64,000 bases of DNA. Source: CAYPAV01 sp964408805 (GTDB lineage Bacteria > Pseudomonadota > Alphaproteobacteria > UBA8366). The translations under genes were made by a program, and so were the position numbers. Shown here one piece after another: positions 26,541 to 35,179 of the stretch. The first letter of the stretch is position 1; every line of letters begins with the position of its first letter. The notes under the pieces were generated by a model, which was not told the origin of the DNA, ran no database searches, and saw only the letters and a list, made by a program, of their open reading frames with translations. The DNA lies in contig CAYPAV010000007.1 in NCBI GenBank assembly GCA_964408805.1, forward strand, positions 1-64,000, given 5' to 3'.

Positions 26541-26912
26541 TCAAATCCGTTCGATGAACCTGGCCGAGCAGTCGCCGGCGCCAAACCATTCGACCGTGAA
26601 CCGCTCCGCGAGCTCGGGATCGAACGCCTTACACGAGAACATGTTGACGTAAACCGCGTGCAACTGGTCCAGCGTATGGATGACGATGGAACTCGTCAGT
26701 ATGAACTGGACCGCCGAAGTGCCCTGGGTGTGGGGTGAGGTCTGTTTCTCGTCCTCCGGAAGACCGATGTCGTCCCAGAAATGCAACGCCTCGCGTTTCA
26801 TGTCGATAAGTTCGCACAGGCGCTCGAAATACTTGGTAATGCTCTCGCGGTTGAACGTCGAGGAGTCGCAACCATGCAGATCGAGGATGAGTTCGACGCC
26901 GTATTTTTCCAT
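26541..26912 (-). CDS. S-adenosylmethionine decarboxylase-like protein (diverged SpeD)
   Basis: 123 residues from the ATG at 26912, matching the length of prokaryotic AdoMet decarboxylase precursors. LILDLHGCD near the start, TSSIVIHT at 73-80 and YVNMFSCKAFDPELA at 88-102 align with the family's ESHxSIHT and D-x-FTCG-x-xDP blocks. Ser74 falls at the serine that becomes pyruvoyl, and Cys93 at the proton donor. The preceding Glu is Thr and the following His is Ser, so self-cleavage is uncertain. It lies in an operon with a glutathionylspermidine-synthase-like ligase. It could supply decarboxylated AdoMet, or it may bind a polyamine without cleaving. Confidence 0.72.
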   Translation of the reverse strand: MEKYGVELILDLHGCDSSTFNRESITKYFERLCELIDMKREALHFWDDIGLPEDEKQTSPHTQGTSAVQFILTSSIVIHTLDQLHAVYVNMFSCKAFDPELAERFTVEWFGAGDCSARFIERI

Positions 26913-26989
26913 GGCCGCTTCAAGTCCCTCGCCGGATCGTTCGTCTCGGAAAATTATACCGAGGAACGTTGCATCCGCTCTCCCGGCAG

Positions 26990-28162
26990 TCAATCCAGGA
27001 TGACGTGCGGAACGAAGCGGGCATCCTTGCCGGTCACCAGGGTCCGATCCTCGCGGACGCAAAGGCCGACCGCCTCGCTGGCGACGATCCAGCCGCCGAT
27101 CAGCGGAAAATTCCCCTCGAATTCGGGCAGTGGATGAAGTGCTTGGACGATGTGACCTTCCTTGCCGTAAGGTCCGTCGTGGCGCGCCTCCGACCGGTCC
27201 TCGCGGGCGCCCTCACGAAAGATCTCGATATTTGCCCCTTGCCGCGACAGCAGGGGCTTGCGGACATAATCGCCGGTCAGGGCTGCGGCGCCGGGATCGT
27301 CCTCGAAATAAGCCGGCAGCAAATTCGGATGCCCCTCGAACATGGACCATAACAGCGGCAGCAGACCCTTGTTCGACAGGATGGCCTTCCACGGCGGCTC
27401 GATGAACCGAACGCCGCTGGTCGGCAGCCGGCGGCCGAATTCCTCGTCCATCATCCATTCCCAGGGATACAGTTTGAATAGATCCGTGATGACCCGGTCA
27501 TCGAGATCGGTGAAGCGTCCCTCGGCGTCGATCCCAACCTCTTCCATCGACAGCGTGCTCGTCGCGAGACCCGCTTCCCGGGCGCATTCCTCAAGATACT
27601 CAAGCGTACTCTTGTCGTCCTCGATATCGCCGATGCTGGCGAAGTGCAGCAATGCCTCGACACCCATCTGGGGGAAGGTGGCGACCAGGCTCTCATGGAG
27701 GTAATTGAACTGATCGCATTCGTTCGGGATCAGGCCCAGTTCCTTGGCTTGTTCCAGCCATTCCCACTGGAAAACAGAGGATTCGTAAAGCGTCGTCGGT
27801 GTGTCGGCATTGTACTCGAGCAGTTTCGCCGGCCCGTTACCGTCATAGGACAGGTCCATCCGGCCATACAGGTTGCGTTCCTGGTTACGCCAACTATCCG
27901 CGATATAGTCCCAAAAAGGTTCCGCGATCCCAAGGCGACGCAGGACCGTCTCGTCGTCCACCGCGCGCGCCACGATGTCGAAGCACATGCGCTCGATATC
28001 CTCGGCCGAATTCTTCAAATCGTCTTCGGCCCGACGCGCGGTGAATTGGTAGTAGGCGCTCTCGTCCCAAAAGGGAATGCCGTCGCCGGCGTTGAATTCG
28101 AAGCCATGCTCGGCCGCCGCGCGTGCCAGGTCCGGCCGTTCGGCTACGGAAATACGCTGCAT
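26990..28162 (-). CDS. Glutathionylspermidine synthase-like ATP-grasp ligase (YgiC/YjfC type)
   Basis: 390 residues from the ATG at 28162, where homology begins (MQRISVAERP); the open frame to 28489 lies inside the DUF1190 gene. It is the synthetase domain only, without the N-terminal amidase of the E. coli bifunctional enzyme. MDLSYDGNGPAKLLEYNADTPTTLYES and FPLIGGWIVASEAVGLCVRED are the YgiC/YjfC blocks. The family would join a carboxylate to an amine using ATP. In E. coli ygiB-ygiC and yjfM-yjfC it likewise sits beside a DUF1190 lipoprotein gene. Actual substrates in this subfamily are unproven. No Shine-Dalgarno is visible, so it is probably translated by coupling to the upstream gene. 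Confidence 0.88.
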   Translation of the reverse strand: MQRISVAERPDLARAAAEHGFEFNAGDGIPFWDESAYYQFTARRAEDDLKNSAEDIERMCFDIVARAVDDETVLRRLGIAEPFWDYIADSWRNQERNLYGRMDLSYDGNGPAKLLEYNADTPTTLYESSVFQWEWLEQAKELGLIPNECDQFNYLHESLVATFPQMGVEALLHFASIGDIEDDKSTLEYLEECAREAGLATSTLSMEEVGIDAEGRFTDLDDRVITDLFKLYPWEWMMDEEFGRRLPTSGVRFIEPPWKAILSNKGLLPLLWSMFEGHPNLLPAYFEDDPGAAALTGDYVRKPLLSRQGANIEIFREGAREDRSEARHDGPYGKEGHIVQALHPLPEFEGNFPLIGGWIVASEAVGLCVREDRTLVTGKDARFVPHVILD

Positions 28163-28191
28163 GGGAGGTGACCGGCCGCCGCTGAACCGCG

Positions 28192-28734
28192 TCAGGTGGC
28201 GGCGGACCCGAACCGCCTGCCGGACGCCCCGAAACCACCGCGCCGGATGGTCGAGGATTTGGCGGTTGGGCGGCTGGTCGCCGAGCGAGCGACTTGAGTT
28301 CGACCCAGGGTCGAGCCAACCTTCCTGTTGTCGCCGGTGCGGAACGACTTCGGATCGCCGGCGGACCGGTATAGCGGCTGCGAAATTACCGAACCCCGCC
28401 CGCCGATCATCGAGCCCATCATGTAGCCCATCATCAACGGCATGAAGACCGAGCCGCCGCTCGACGTTTGGTACGGCGCCTGCTCGCACCTCCCGCCTCC
28501 GAAGTCGGCCTGACAGTCGGCCTTGGACGCATATTTGGGCGCCACCGTACCATGCCGGCTCTGCGCCTCGCGGAAATTCTCCTCGCAGGCCGCGCGCGAA
28601 AAGTCGGCGTCATCGATGCATTGCTGCAAGCTCTCGAACACTGCCGCATCCACCTTCGGTTCTTCGCAGGCGGAAAGGGCGATGGCGCTGGCACTCATCA
28701 ACGTGATCACGGACATCGAATTCAATCGTTTCAT
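28192..28734 (-). CDS. DUF1190 (YgiB/YjfM-type) lipoprotein
   Basis: 180 residues. A signal peptide with lipobox LSAC gives a lipid anchor at about Cys23. EEPKVDAAVFESLQQCIDDADFSRAACEENFREAQ and YASKADCQADFGGGRCEQAP hold the family's four spaced cysteines, followed by a Gly/Met-rich hydrophobic stretch (MPLMMGYMMGSMIGG) and a long Ser/Arg-rich tail. The function is unknown; it is probably exposed in the periplasm or on the outer membrane. It sits between DUF350 (18 nt) and the ATP-grasp gene (29 nt), the same order as E. coli yjfL-yjfM-yjfC. Confidence 0.88.
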   Translation of the reverse strand: MKRLNSMSVITLMSASAIALSACEEPKVDAAVFESLQQCIDDADFSRAACEENFREAQSRHGTVAPKYASKADCQADFGGGRCEQAPYQTSSGGSVFMPLMMGYMMGSMIGGRGSVISQPLYRSAGDPKSFRTGDNRKVGSTLGRTQVARSATSRPTAKSSTIRRGGFGASGRRFGSAAT

Positions 28735-28752
28735 GACGCTTCCTCTCCTCGA

Positions 28753-29163
28753 TCAGGATGTCATGCAGGTGGCGTTGAGGAGACCGCCGGTCAATGAAGC
28801 GGCCCCGAGCCACATGCCGCTAGCCGTCTCGCCGTTCTCGATGCGCTCCGAAATCTTAGGCAGCGGCAGACAAACGAGAAAATAGACCACGATCTGGACG
28901 GCGATGGCGATCAAGCCCCAAATAACACAATCGACCAAGGCAACCGAGTTGGCGATGGCGCTTGCCAGCGGCAGGGAAAAGCCGATCAGGCTGCCGGAGA
29001 AGGCGAGTGCTGCGGACAGGTTGTTTTCCCGGATCAGTTTGATCTCCGGGTGCGGCGTTACCCAAATGTAGACGACCACGTAGATCAACGTCAGACCCAC
29101 GGCCGTCGCGAAATAGGCAAGGAACCATGGAAGCTCGGAAAGCGACGCACCAACGATACCCAA
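28753..29163 (-). CDS. DUF350 (YjfL-type) inner-membrane protein
   Basis: 136 residues, starting at a TTG at 29163 with AGGGG 8-9 nt upstream. This gives the family length; the open frame continues to 29271 but without similarity. Four hydrophobic helices (about 9-31, 44-66, 73-99 and 112-134). ENNLSAALAFSGSLIGFSLPLASAI is the DUF350 core. First gene of the six-gene operon. The intergenic 29164-29346 should hold its promoter, divergent from the alcohol dehydrogenase. Role unknown; perhaps a small channel or a scaffold for the lipoprotein and ligase. Confidence 0.82.
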   Translation of the reverse strand: MGIVGASLSELPWFLAYFATAVGLTLIYVVVYIWVTPHPEIKLIRENNLSAALAFSGSLIGFSLPLASAIANSVALVDCVIWGLIAIAVQIVVYFLVCLPLPKISERIENGETASGMWLGAASLTGGLLNATCMTS

Positions 29164-29346
29164 AGAACGGACCCCTAAATCGCCAAAGCCAGGACCTGCG
29201 GACGGTAGCACCCTTCGCGATCGTCCGAAAGCGGCATCATTCCAGCGACCCTGGGTCGGCACGTCCCGCAATTGTTGAATGTAGCGACGGCCTGAGGCAT
29301 AAGCGGAAGGCCGGATTCAATTCGGCGGACCGATGGGGAGACAGTT

Positions 29347-30399
29347 GTGGAAAGCTATCAGATCATCGAATGGGGCGCGCCCTTGGAGCGCCGCGAGAAC
29401 GACACGCCGGAACCGCAAGGAACGGAAGTTCTCTTGAAAGTGAGCGGCTGTGGCGTCTGCCATAGCGATCTTCATATCTGGGACGGCTACTTCGATCTCG
29501 GCGGCGGCAACCGGATTACGCTGGAGGCGCGCGGATTGGAGCTTCCCTTCACCATGGGCCACGAGGTGGTTGGCGAGGTCTTGGCGCTCGGACCCGAAGC
29601 GGAAGGCGTCGAGGTCGGCGAGAAACGCGTCGTCTATCCCTGGATCGGCTGCGGGGAGTGCGAGGTTTGCGCGCGCGGCGAGGATTTGCTGTGTCTGGCG
29701 CCCCGCACCGTCGGCACGCGGAAGGCCGGCGGCTACAGCGATCACGTCATCGTGCCGCATGCCAAATACTTGGTCGCCTATGACGGCATCCCGACGGAAC
29801 TCGCCTGCACCTACACTTGCTCCGGGATCACCGCCTATAGCGCGCTGAAAAAGGCGGAATCGGTGAACGAAGGCGACGACGTGCTGATCATCGGCGCGGG
29901 CGGGGTCGGCCTCAGCGCCGTCCATATGGCACCCGCGCTGGTGAAGGGGCGGGTGATCGTCGCCGACGTCGATGCCGAGAAGCGAAGCGCCGCCCGCCAA
30001 TCCGGTGCCTGGGAGACCATCGACAACAGCGAGGAGGGCGCCCTCGACAAGATTCGCGAGCTGACCGGCGGCGGTGTCGCGGCGGCGATCGACTTCGTCG
30101 GCCGGCCCGAAACCTCGGCCTTTGGATTCGAGGCGATCTGCCGCGGCGGGACCCTCGTTGTCGTCGGGCTCTACGGCGATGCGATGCCGCTTTCGCTGGC
30201 GATGATGCCGCTCAAGATGGCGTCGATCAAAGGCTCCTATGTCGGTACCCTCGATGATCTGAAAGAGGTCATCGCCCTCGTCCAGGCGGGCAAGATCGCC
30301 CCCATTCCGATCGAGAACCGGCCCCTCTCGGCGGTAAATGGCGCGCTCGACGACCTGAAGAACGGCAAATACCTTGGCCGGGTGGTTCTGCGGCCGTAG
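29347..30399 (+). CDS. Zinc-dependent alcohol dehydrogenase (MDR superfamily)
   Basis: 350 residues from a GTG with GGGGAG 6 nt upstream. Catalytic zinc ligands lie in CGVCHSD and GHEVVGEV. The structural zinc site is GCGECEVCARGEDLLC (four Cys), and the nucleotide fold is GAGGVGLSAVHMA. It oxidises an alcohol or reduces an aldehyde with NAD(P). It is followed after 31 nt by a desaturase/hydroxylase-type di-iron membrane enzyme and a Rieske ferredoxin, so a hydroxylation product may be its substrate (inference). Confidence 0.92.
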   Translation: MESYQIIEWGAPLERRENDTPEPQGTEVLLKVSGCGVCHSDLHIWDGYFDLGGGNRITLEARGLELPFTMGHEVVGEVLALGPEAEGVEVGEKRVVYPWIGCGECEVCARGEDLLCLAPRTVGTRKAGGYSDHVIVPHAKYLVAYDGIPTELACTYTCSGITAYSALKKAESVNEGDDVLIIGAGGVGLSAVHMAPALVKGRVIVADVDAEKRSAARQSGAWETIDNSEEGALDKIRELTGGGVAAAIDFVGRPETSAFGFEAICRGGTLVVVGLYGDAMPLSLAMMPLKMASIKGSYVGTLDDLKEVIALVQAGKIAPIPIENRPLSAVNGALDDLKNGKYLGRVVLRP

Positions 30400-30430
30400 A
30401 GATTCGCGCCTGTACCGGAGGGATATATTC

Positions 30431-31441
30431 ATGACGACCGCCGAAGTAATGGAGCACTCGGAAACCCTGTCGACCGCCGACGCGAATGCCAATTTGTTGG
30501 CGAAGCAGCGCGAGATTGTCTCGCGGAAACGTCTGAAGCCCTTCACCAAGCGGACCGACCGCCACGGCATCATGTATCTGGCCGGCCATCTGACCCTTGT
30601 CGGTGCTTCGGGCTGGCTGGTTTATCTGTCGACCGGGACAGGCTGGCTGGTGCCGGCCATGTTCCTGCACGGGGCCCTGATCGGCCACCTATTCGCGCCG
30701 CTCCACGAATGCAGTCACGGAACCGCATTTCGGTCGCGCTGGCTGAACGAAGTGGTGTTGTGGTTCTGCGGCATCGTCGTTCTGTGGCCGCCGATTTATT
30801 TCCGTTACGACCATGCCGGTCACCATACCTACGCCCAGGACAAGGAGCGCGACCCGGAATTTGTGCTGCCGAAGGGATCGACTTGGGGCGATTATCTCTA
30901 TTACACGACGGGGATTCATCTCTGGATCAAGAATGTGGGTTGGATCCTGCGTCATGCCTCGGGGCGGATGGCGCCTTTCAACCGTCGTTTCGTGCCGGAT
31001 AGCGAAGTGCCGCGGATCTATCGGGAAGCCCGGATCATGCTGGCGATTTACGGCGCCGTTGCATTGGGCGCGGTCGTTCTGGAAACATGGGCGCCGCTGC
31101 TCTATTGGCTCATCCCGCTGGTCATCGGCGTTCCCGTGGCGCGGCTCGTGCGGGTCGCCGATCACGCCGGCTGTGTCGAGGAATTCGACCTCCGTCGATA
31201 CGCCCGCACAATCAAGACCGACCCGATGACCCTCTTCTTGTGTTGGAACATGCCGTATCACTGCGAGCATCATCTGGCGCCGGCGGTGCCGTTCCATCGC
31301 CTGCGCGCGTTCCACGCCGAGATCGGTCACGAGATGAACCCAATCGACAAGGGTTTCATCGCCGTTCAATGGGAGGTGCTACGCCAGCATTTGGTGCATA
31401 ATTTCCGGCTCCACATCGGCTCGAACGCGGGCGGCGTTTAG
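30431..31441 (+). CDS. Fatty-acid desaturase/hydroxylase family membrane di-iron enzyme
   Basis: 336 residues from the ATG at 30431, with GGAGGG 9 nt before it. The three histidine boxes are HECSH (92-96), HAGHH (128-132) and HCEHH (277-281), with membrane segments before box 1, after box 1 and at about 200-240. Such enzymes use O2 and an electron carrier to desaturate or hydroxylate a lipid or other hydrophobic chain; boxes of this type also occur in carotenoid and hydrocarbon hydroxylases. The Rieske ferredoxin 44 nt downstream is the probable electron donor. Substrate unknown. Confidence 0.9.
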   Translation: MTTAEVMEHSETLSTADANANLLAKQREIVSRKRLKPFTKRTDRHGIMYLAGHLTLVGASGWLVYLSTGTGWLVPAMFLHGALIGHLFAPLHECSHGTAFRSRWLNEVVLWFCGIVVLWPPIYFRYDHAGHHTYAQDKERDPEFVLPKGSTWGDYLYYTTGIHLWIKNVGWILRHASGRMAPFNRRFVPDSEVPRIYREARIMLAIYGAVALGAVVLETWAPLLYWLIPLVIGVPVARLVRVADHAGCVEEFDLRRYARTIKTDPMTLFLCWNMPYHCEHHLAPAVPFHRLRAFHAEIGHEMNPIDKGFIAVQWEVLRQHLVHNFRLHIGSNAGGV

Positions 31442-31485
31442 ACCCGTCCGCGCCCATTCAAATCCAAGCGAACGGGAGAGTCCGC

Positions 31486-31800
31486 ATGAGCGAGAACTGG
31501 TACCACGTCGCCGATACCGATGACATCGATGAAGAAGACGTCATGGGCGCCAAGGTCGGTGATCTGGATTTGGCCATCTACAACGTCGAAGGCACTTTCT
31601 ACGCGACATCGAACGTCTGCACGCATGGCCAGGCGGAGATGTCGGAAGGCATCGTGATCGACGACATCATCGAATGCCCGCTCCATCAGGGCCGCTTCCA
31701 TATTCCGACAGGTGCGCCAAAGGGGCCGCCGGTATCCGAAGGGCTCGCCACCTATCCGGTCAAGGTCGAGGACGGTAAGCTCTATGTCGACATAGGTTGA
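31486..31800 (+). CDS. Rieske [2Fe-2S] ferredoxin
   Basis: 104 residues, typical for a soluble Rieske ferredoxin. Cluster ligands are in CTHGQ (Cys-x-His) and CPLHQG (Cys-x2-His). It is most likely the electron carrier for the desaturase-like enzyme just upstream. The reductase that would reduce it is not in the window. GGGAG precedes the ATG. It ends 9 nt from the convergent pyrD stop. Confidence 0.93.
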   Translation: MSENWYHVADTDDIDEEDVMGAKVGDLDLAIYNVEGTFYATSNVCTHGQAEMSEGIVIDDIIECPLHQGRFHIPTGAPKGPPVSEGLATYPVKVEDGKLYVDIG

Positions 31801-31809
31801 GGCCCGAAC

Positions 31810-32874
31810 TCAGCGGTGGTCGGCGCCGACGGCGCTGGCGATATCCTCGAAACCGTCCGCGCGGAGGCATTCCGCCAACTCGCGCTTGATGTCTCGGACA
31901 AGGCCGGGCCCGTGATAGATCAGCGCCGTATAGAGCTGGACCAGCGAGGCTCCGGCGCGGATCTTCGCATAGGCGTCCCGGCCGCTCGCGACCCCGCCGC
32001 AACCGATCAGCGGGAGCCGGCCCTCTGTCAGGCGGTAGAATTCCGCGAGGCATTCCGTCGATTTCTTCATCAAGGGCAGGCCCGAGAGACCGCCTTCCTC
32101 GCCGCGGTCCGGGCTCTTGAGGCTTGCCGGTCGGTCGAGGGTGGTGTTCCCGATGATCAGCCCCTCGACCGGGGCCGCCAGGACTACTTCCACGATGTCC
32201 TGCATTTCGGCCGGGGTCAGGTCGGGGGCGACCTTGACCAGGAGCGGGGGGGGATTTCCCGGCATCACGCGATTGCGGGCGCCGAGCACGCGCTCCAGCA
32301 GTTTTTCGAGCTGGCGACGTCCTTGGAGGGCGCGAAGTCCCTCGGTATTGGGCGAGGAGATATTGGTCACGATATAATCGCACGACCCGGCCACCCGGGC
32401 GGTGCCCGTGGCGAAATCGGCCGCAGCGTCCTCTGTCTCCTTGTTCTTGCCGACATTGGCCCCGACGATGCCGCCTTTGCCCCAGCGCTGAAGAAGGCGC
32501 TTGGCATAGGGCTCCAGCCCGTCGCTGTTGAAGCCGAGGCGGTTGATCGCCGCTTGGTCGGCCTTGAGACGGAAGAGCCGGGGTTTCGGATTGCCCGGCT
32601 GCGCGCGCGGAGTCACGGTACCGGCCTCGATGAAGCCGAACCCGACGGAGAGCAGCGCGTCCGGAACTTCGGCACCTTTGTCGAAGCCGGCCGCCAAGCC
32701 GATCGGATTGGGAAAGTCGAGCCCCCAGAGACGGCAGCCGAGGATCGGATCATCCGGCATCCGATCGCGGCCGGCGAGGCCCCATTTCAGAGCGGTGATC
32801 GCGAGCCCGTGTGCCCGTTCGGGGTCGAGGCGGTGCAGCAGCGGGCGGACCAGCTTGTAGTCGAAAATCGGCAT
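31810..32874 (-). CDS. pyrD: Quinone-dependent dihydroorotate dehydrogenase (class 2)
   Basis: 354 residues. Dihydroorotate to orotate in pyrimidine synthesis, with electrons passed to ubiquinone at the inner membrane. The N-terminal helical extension YKLVRPLLHRLDPERAHGLAI identifies class 2. GLAAGFDKGAEVPDALLSVGFGFIEAGTVTP, NRLGFNSDG and the TNTxS-like IIGNTTLDRP are typical, and the catalytic Ser lies in TNISSPNTEGLR. An isolated housekeeping gene. Confidence 0.96.
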   Translation of the reverse strand: MPIFDYKLVRPLLHRLDPERAHGLAITALKWGLAGRDRMPDDPILGCRLWGLDFPNPIGLAAGFDKGAEVPDALLSVGFGFIEAGTVTPRAQPGNPKPRLFRLKADQAAINRLGFNSDGLEPYAKRLLQRWGKGGIVGANVGKNKETEDAAADFATGTARVAGSCDYIVTNISSPNTEGLRALQGRRQLEKLLERVLGARNRVMPGNPPPLLVKVAPDLTPAEMQDIVEVVLAAPVEGLIIGNTTLDRPASLKSPDRGEEGGLSGLPLMKKSTECLAEFYRLTEGRLPLIGCGGVASGRDAYAKIRAGASLVQLYTALIYHGPGLVRDIKRELAECLRADGFEDIASAVGADHR

Positions 32875-33057
32875 GTACGGACTTTCAAGAAGAGATCCCT
32901 CTTACTAGCAAGTCGCGCCCGCCGGCTCAATCATGGCGACGGCCGGCGTACCGCTTTTTCGAGGCAAGGGTTTGGCGTCGGCCGGGTGTGGTCCAATTTA
33001 ATGGGCGAAGCCGTACCGATCGCGGGCGGCGAGGGAATTCAAGAGGGAAGCCAAGTC

Positions 33058-33441
33058 ATGTACAAATGGATCGATCATATCGTCGTGCGCGTCAAGGACC
33101 TGGATCAGGGCCTCGAGGATTACGGTGGGAAGCTCGGCATGAAGCCCAGCAAGCCGCCGGAAGAACAGCCCGAACTCGGTATGCGGCGCGCGATCCTGCC
33201 CTTGGGCGACGACGGCCGTTTCATCGAGCTCTGCGAGCCGCTTGGCGAGGGCGCCATCGGGAGTTCGTTGGAGCGTTATGGCGAGGGTCTTCACCTGGTG
33301 GCCCTGGCTGTCGAGGACCTGGAGGCTGCGAAGGCGGAGATGAAGAGCAACGGAGCCCGGCTGGTCGAGGCCGGCAAGATGGTCTTCGTCCACCCGAAGG
33401 ACGGTCATGGGGTGATGTATCAGCTCATCGAACGGAAATAG
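33058..33441 (+). CDS. VOC (glyoxalase-fold) protein, methylmalonyl-CoA epimerase-like
   Basis: 127 residues from the ATG at 33058. Two beta-alpha-beta-beta-beta repeats typical of the vicinal-oxygen-chelate fold. The metal ligands are likely His7 (DHIVV), Glu in FIELCEPLG, His in LHLVALAVED and Glu near the C-terminus (YQLIERK). The pattern is close to methylmalonyl-CoA epimerase and lactoylglutathione lyase relatives. Its stop is 13 nt from the convergent alanine dehydrogenase stop. No operon partner. Confidence 0.8.
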   Translation: MYKWIDHIVVRVKDLDQGLEDYGGKLGMKPSKPPEEQPELGMRRAILPLGDDGRFIELCEPLGEGAIGSSLERYGEGLHLVALAVEDLEAAKAEMKSNGARLVEAGKMVFVHPKDGHGVMYQLIERK

Positions 33442-33453
33442 CCGCCCGGTATC

Positions 33454-34572
33454 TCAGATTGCCATGGCGTCGGCGGGCGGGGTGTAGTCGAGCCCGACCG
33501 CCTCGGCCACCGCGTCGTGGGTAACGCGGCCGGCGTGGACGTTCAGGCCTTCGAGGAACCCGGGATCCGCCTCGGCGGCGCCTTTCCAGCCCCGGTCGGC
33601 GAGACGGACCGTATAGGGTAGCGTCGCGTTGTTGAGCGAGAAGGTGGAGGTTCGCGCCACCGCCCCCGGCATGTTGGTCACGCAGTAGTGGATCACGCCG
33701 TCCACCGTGTAGACGGGTTCGGCGTGGCTGGTCGGGCGCGAGGTCTCGAAGCACCCCCCCTGATCGATCGCGATGTCGACGACGACCGATCCCGGCCGCA
33801 TCGAGGCGATCATCTCGGCTGTCACCAGTTTCGGCGCCGCCGCCCCCGGCACCAGGACCGCGCCGATGACGAGGTCGGCCTCGGCCACTTGCCGCTCGAC
33901 CGCGTCGACCGTGGAGTAGAGCGTGTTGAGCTGTGCGCCGTAGCGCCAGTCCAGCTCGTCGAGTTTCGGGAGTGAGTTGTCGAGCACTGTGACCTTGGCC
34001 TCGAAGCCCATCGCCATTCGCGCCGCATTGCTGCCCGCCACACCGCCGCCGATCACGCAGACCTTGGCGGCGAGAACGCCCGGAACACCGGAAAGCAGCA
34101 CCCCTGCGCCGCCTTGCTCCTTCTCCAAGTAATGCGCGCCGACCTGAACGCTCATCCTTCCGGCGACTTCGCTCATCGGGGCAAGAAGCGGCAGGTGACC
34201 TTGCTCGTTGGTCACCGTCTCGTAGGCGATGCAGGTGGCACCGGATTCCACGAGTTGGCCGGTTAAGTCCGCATCGGCCGCGAGATGGAGATAGGTGAAC
34301 AGAACTTGGCCCTCGCGCAGCATGTCGCATTCGACCCGTTGAGGTTCCTTCACCTTCACGATCGTCTCGGCCGCGGCGAAGACATCGGCCGCGGTATCGG
34401 CGATTTCGGCCCCGGCGCGGCGATAGTCGTCATCGTCGAACCCGACCCCGGCCCCCGCCAAGGTTTCGACGACGACGCGATGGCCATGGTGGACCAACTC
34501 CCGCACGCTCGACGGCAATAGGCCGACCCGATATTCGTGGGTTTTGATTTCCTTGACCGTCCCGATCAGCAT
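33454..34572 (-). CDS. ald: Alanine dehydrogenase
   Basis: 372 residues, standard length. NAD-dependent interconversion of alanine and pyruvate plus ammonia. MLIGTVKEIKTHEYRVGLLPSSVREL is the canonical start. KVKEPQ, the LHLAAD segment and the Rossmann GGGVAGSNAARMAMG are as expected. Monocistronic, with convergent VOC gene downstream and the methyltransferase stop 47 nt upstream. Confidence 0.96.
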   Translation of the reverse strand: MLIGTVKEIKTHEYRVGLLPSSVRELVHHGHRVVVETLAGAGVGFDDDDYRRAGAEIADTAADVFAAAETIVKVKEPQRVECDMLREGQVLFTYLHLAADADLTGQLVESGATCIAYETVTNEQGHLPLLAPMSEVAGRMSVQVGAHYLEKEQGGAGVLLSGVPGVLAAKVCVIGGGVAGSNAARMAMGFEAKVTVLDNSLPKLDELDWRYGAQLNTLYSTVDAVERQVAEADLVIGAVLVPGAAAPKLVTAEMIASMRPGSVVVDIAIDQGGCFETSRPTSHAEPVYTVDGVIHYCVTNMPGAVARTSTFSLNNATLPYTVRLADRGWKGAAEADPGFLEGLNVHAGRVTHDAVAEAVGLDYTPPADAMAI

Positions 34573-34618
34573 GGCGAATTTCCTATTTGTGTGGTGACCA
34601 AGTGCCTGGCGGTAAATT

Positions 34619-35179
34619 CTAACTACCCCCGAATTCGGCGATCGGGGTTAGGGTCTGATCGAAGCGCGGCAGCGAATATCGGAAGGACGCGTTCAACTGT
34701 TCGATTTTCTGCACGTCGGCTTCGTTGCCGAGCTTGGCGATCAGGTCAAACAGGTTTCGCGATTTGTCGTTCCACGACGTGGCCTTGTAAATCGTGAAGC
34801 TCCACTTGTGGTCGGCGTTGTAGGTGCTGGGAAAGATTCCCTGCTCGTAGAGATCTTCGTCCGGCACGGTGACGATCAGATGGCCGCCGGGCTTGATGAT
34901 ACGAAACCAGTTGCCGAGCCCTTCCGCCGGATCGTGGAGGTGCTCCAGGCAATGACTGGAATGGACGAAATCGAAGCTCTCATCTGCAACACCCTCCATT
35001 ATTTGAGCGTCGCCGTCGGCCAGATCCCAGACCCTTACGTCCTCCATCTTCGGGAATAGTTCGCGATAGAGGCCGAGCGGATCCGGCGCGCCACCGATAT
35101 CGATGCCGTTTCCGACGAAATACCGGTTCATGAAATTGGCGTCATAGAGACGCCGCATAATCGATTTGCTGCATTCCTT
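34619..35179 (-). CDS. Class I SAM-dependent methyltransferase
   Basis: 186 residues from the ATG at 35179 (MKECSKSIMRRLYDANFMNRY), where similarity to known relatives starts; the frame stays open to 35308, with an ATG at 35233. Motif I is GNGIDIGGAPDPL, the acidic motif is ADGDAQIM, and FDFVHSSHCLEHLHDP is motif IV with the family's SSHCLEH phrase. LRIIKPGGHLIV-like WFRIIKPGGHLIVTVPDEDLYEQG follows. This subgroup is often found among polysaccharide or sugar-modification genes. Here it stands alone, so the substrate is unknown. Confidence 0.83.
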   Translation of the reverse strand, partial: KECSKSIMRRLYDANFMNRYFVGNGIDIGGAPDPLGLYRELFPKMEDVRVWDLADGDAQIMEGVADESFDFVHSSHCLEHLHDPAEGLGNWFRIIKPGGHLIVTVPDEDLYEQGIFPSTYNADHKWSFTIYKATSWNDKSRNLFDLIAKLGNEADVQKIEQLNASFRYSLPRFDQTLTPIAEFGGS

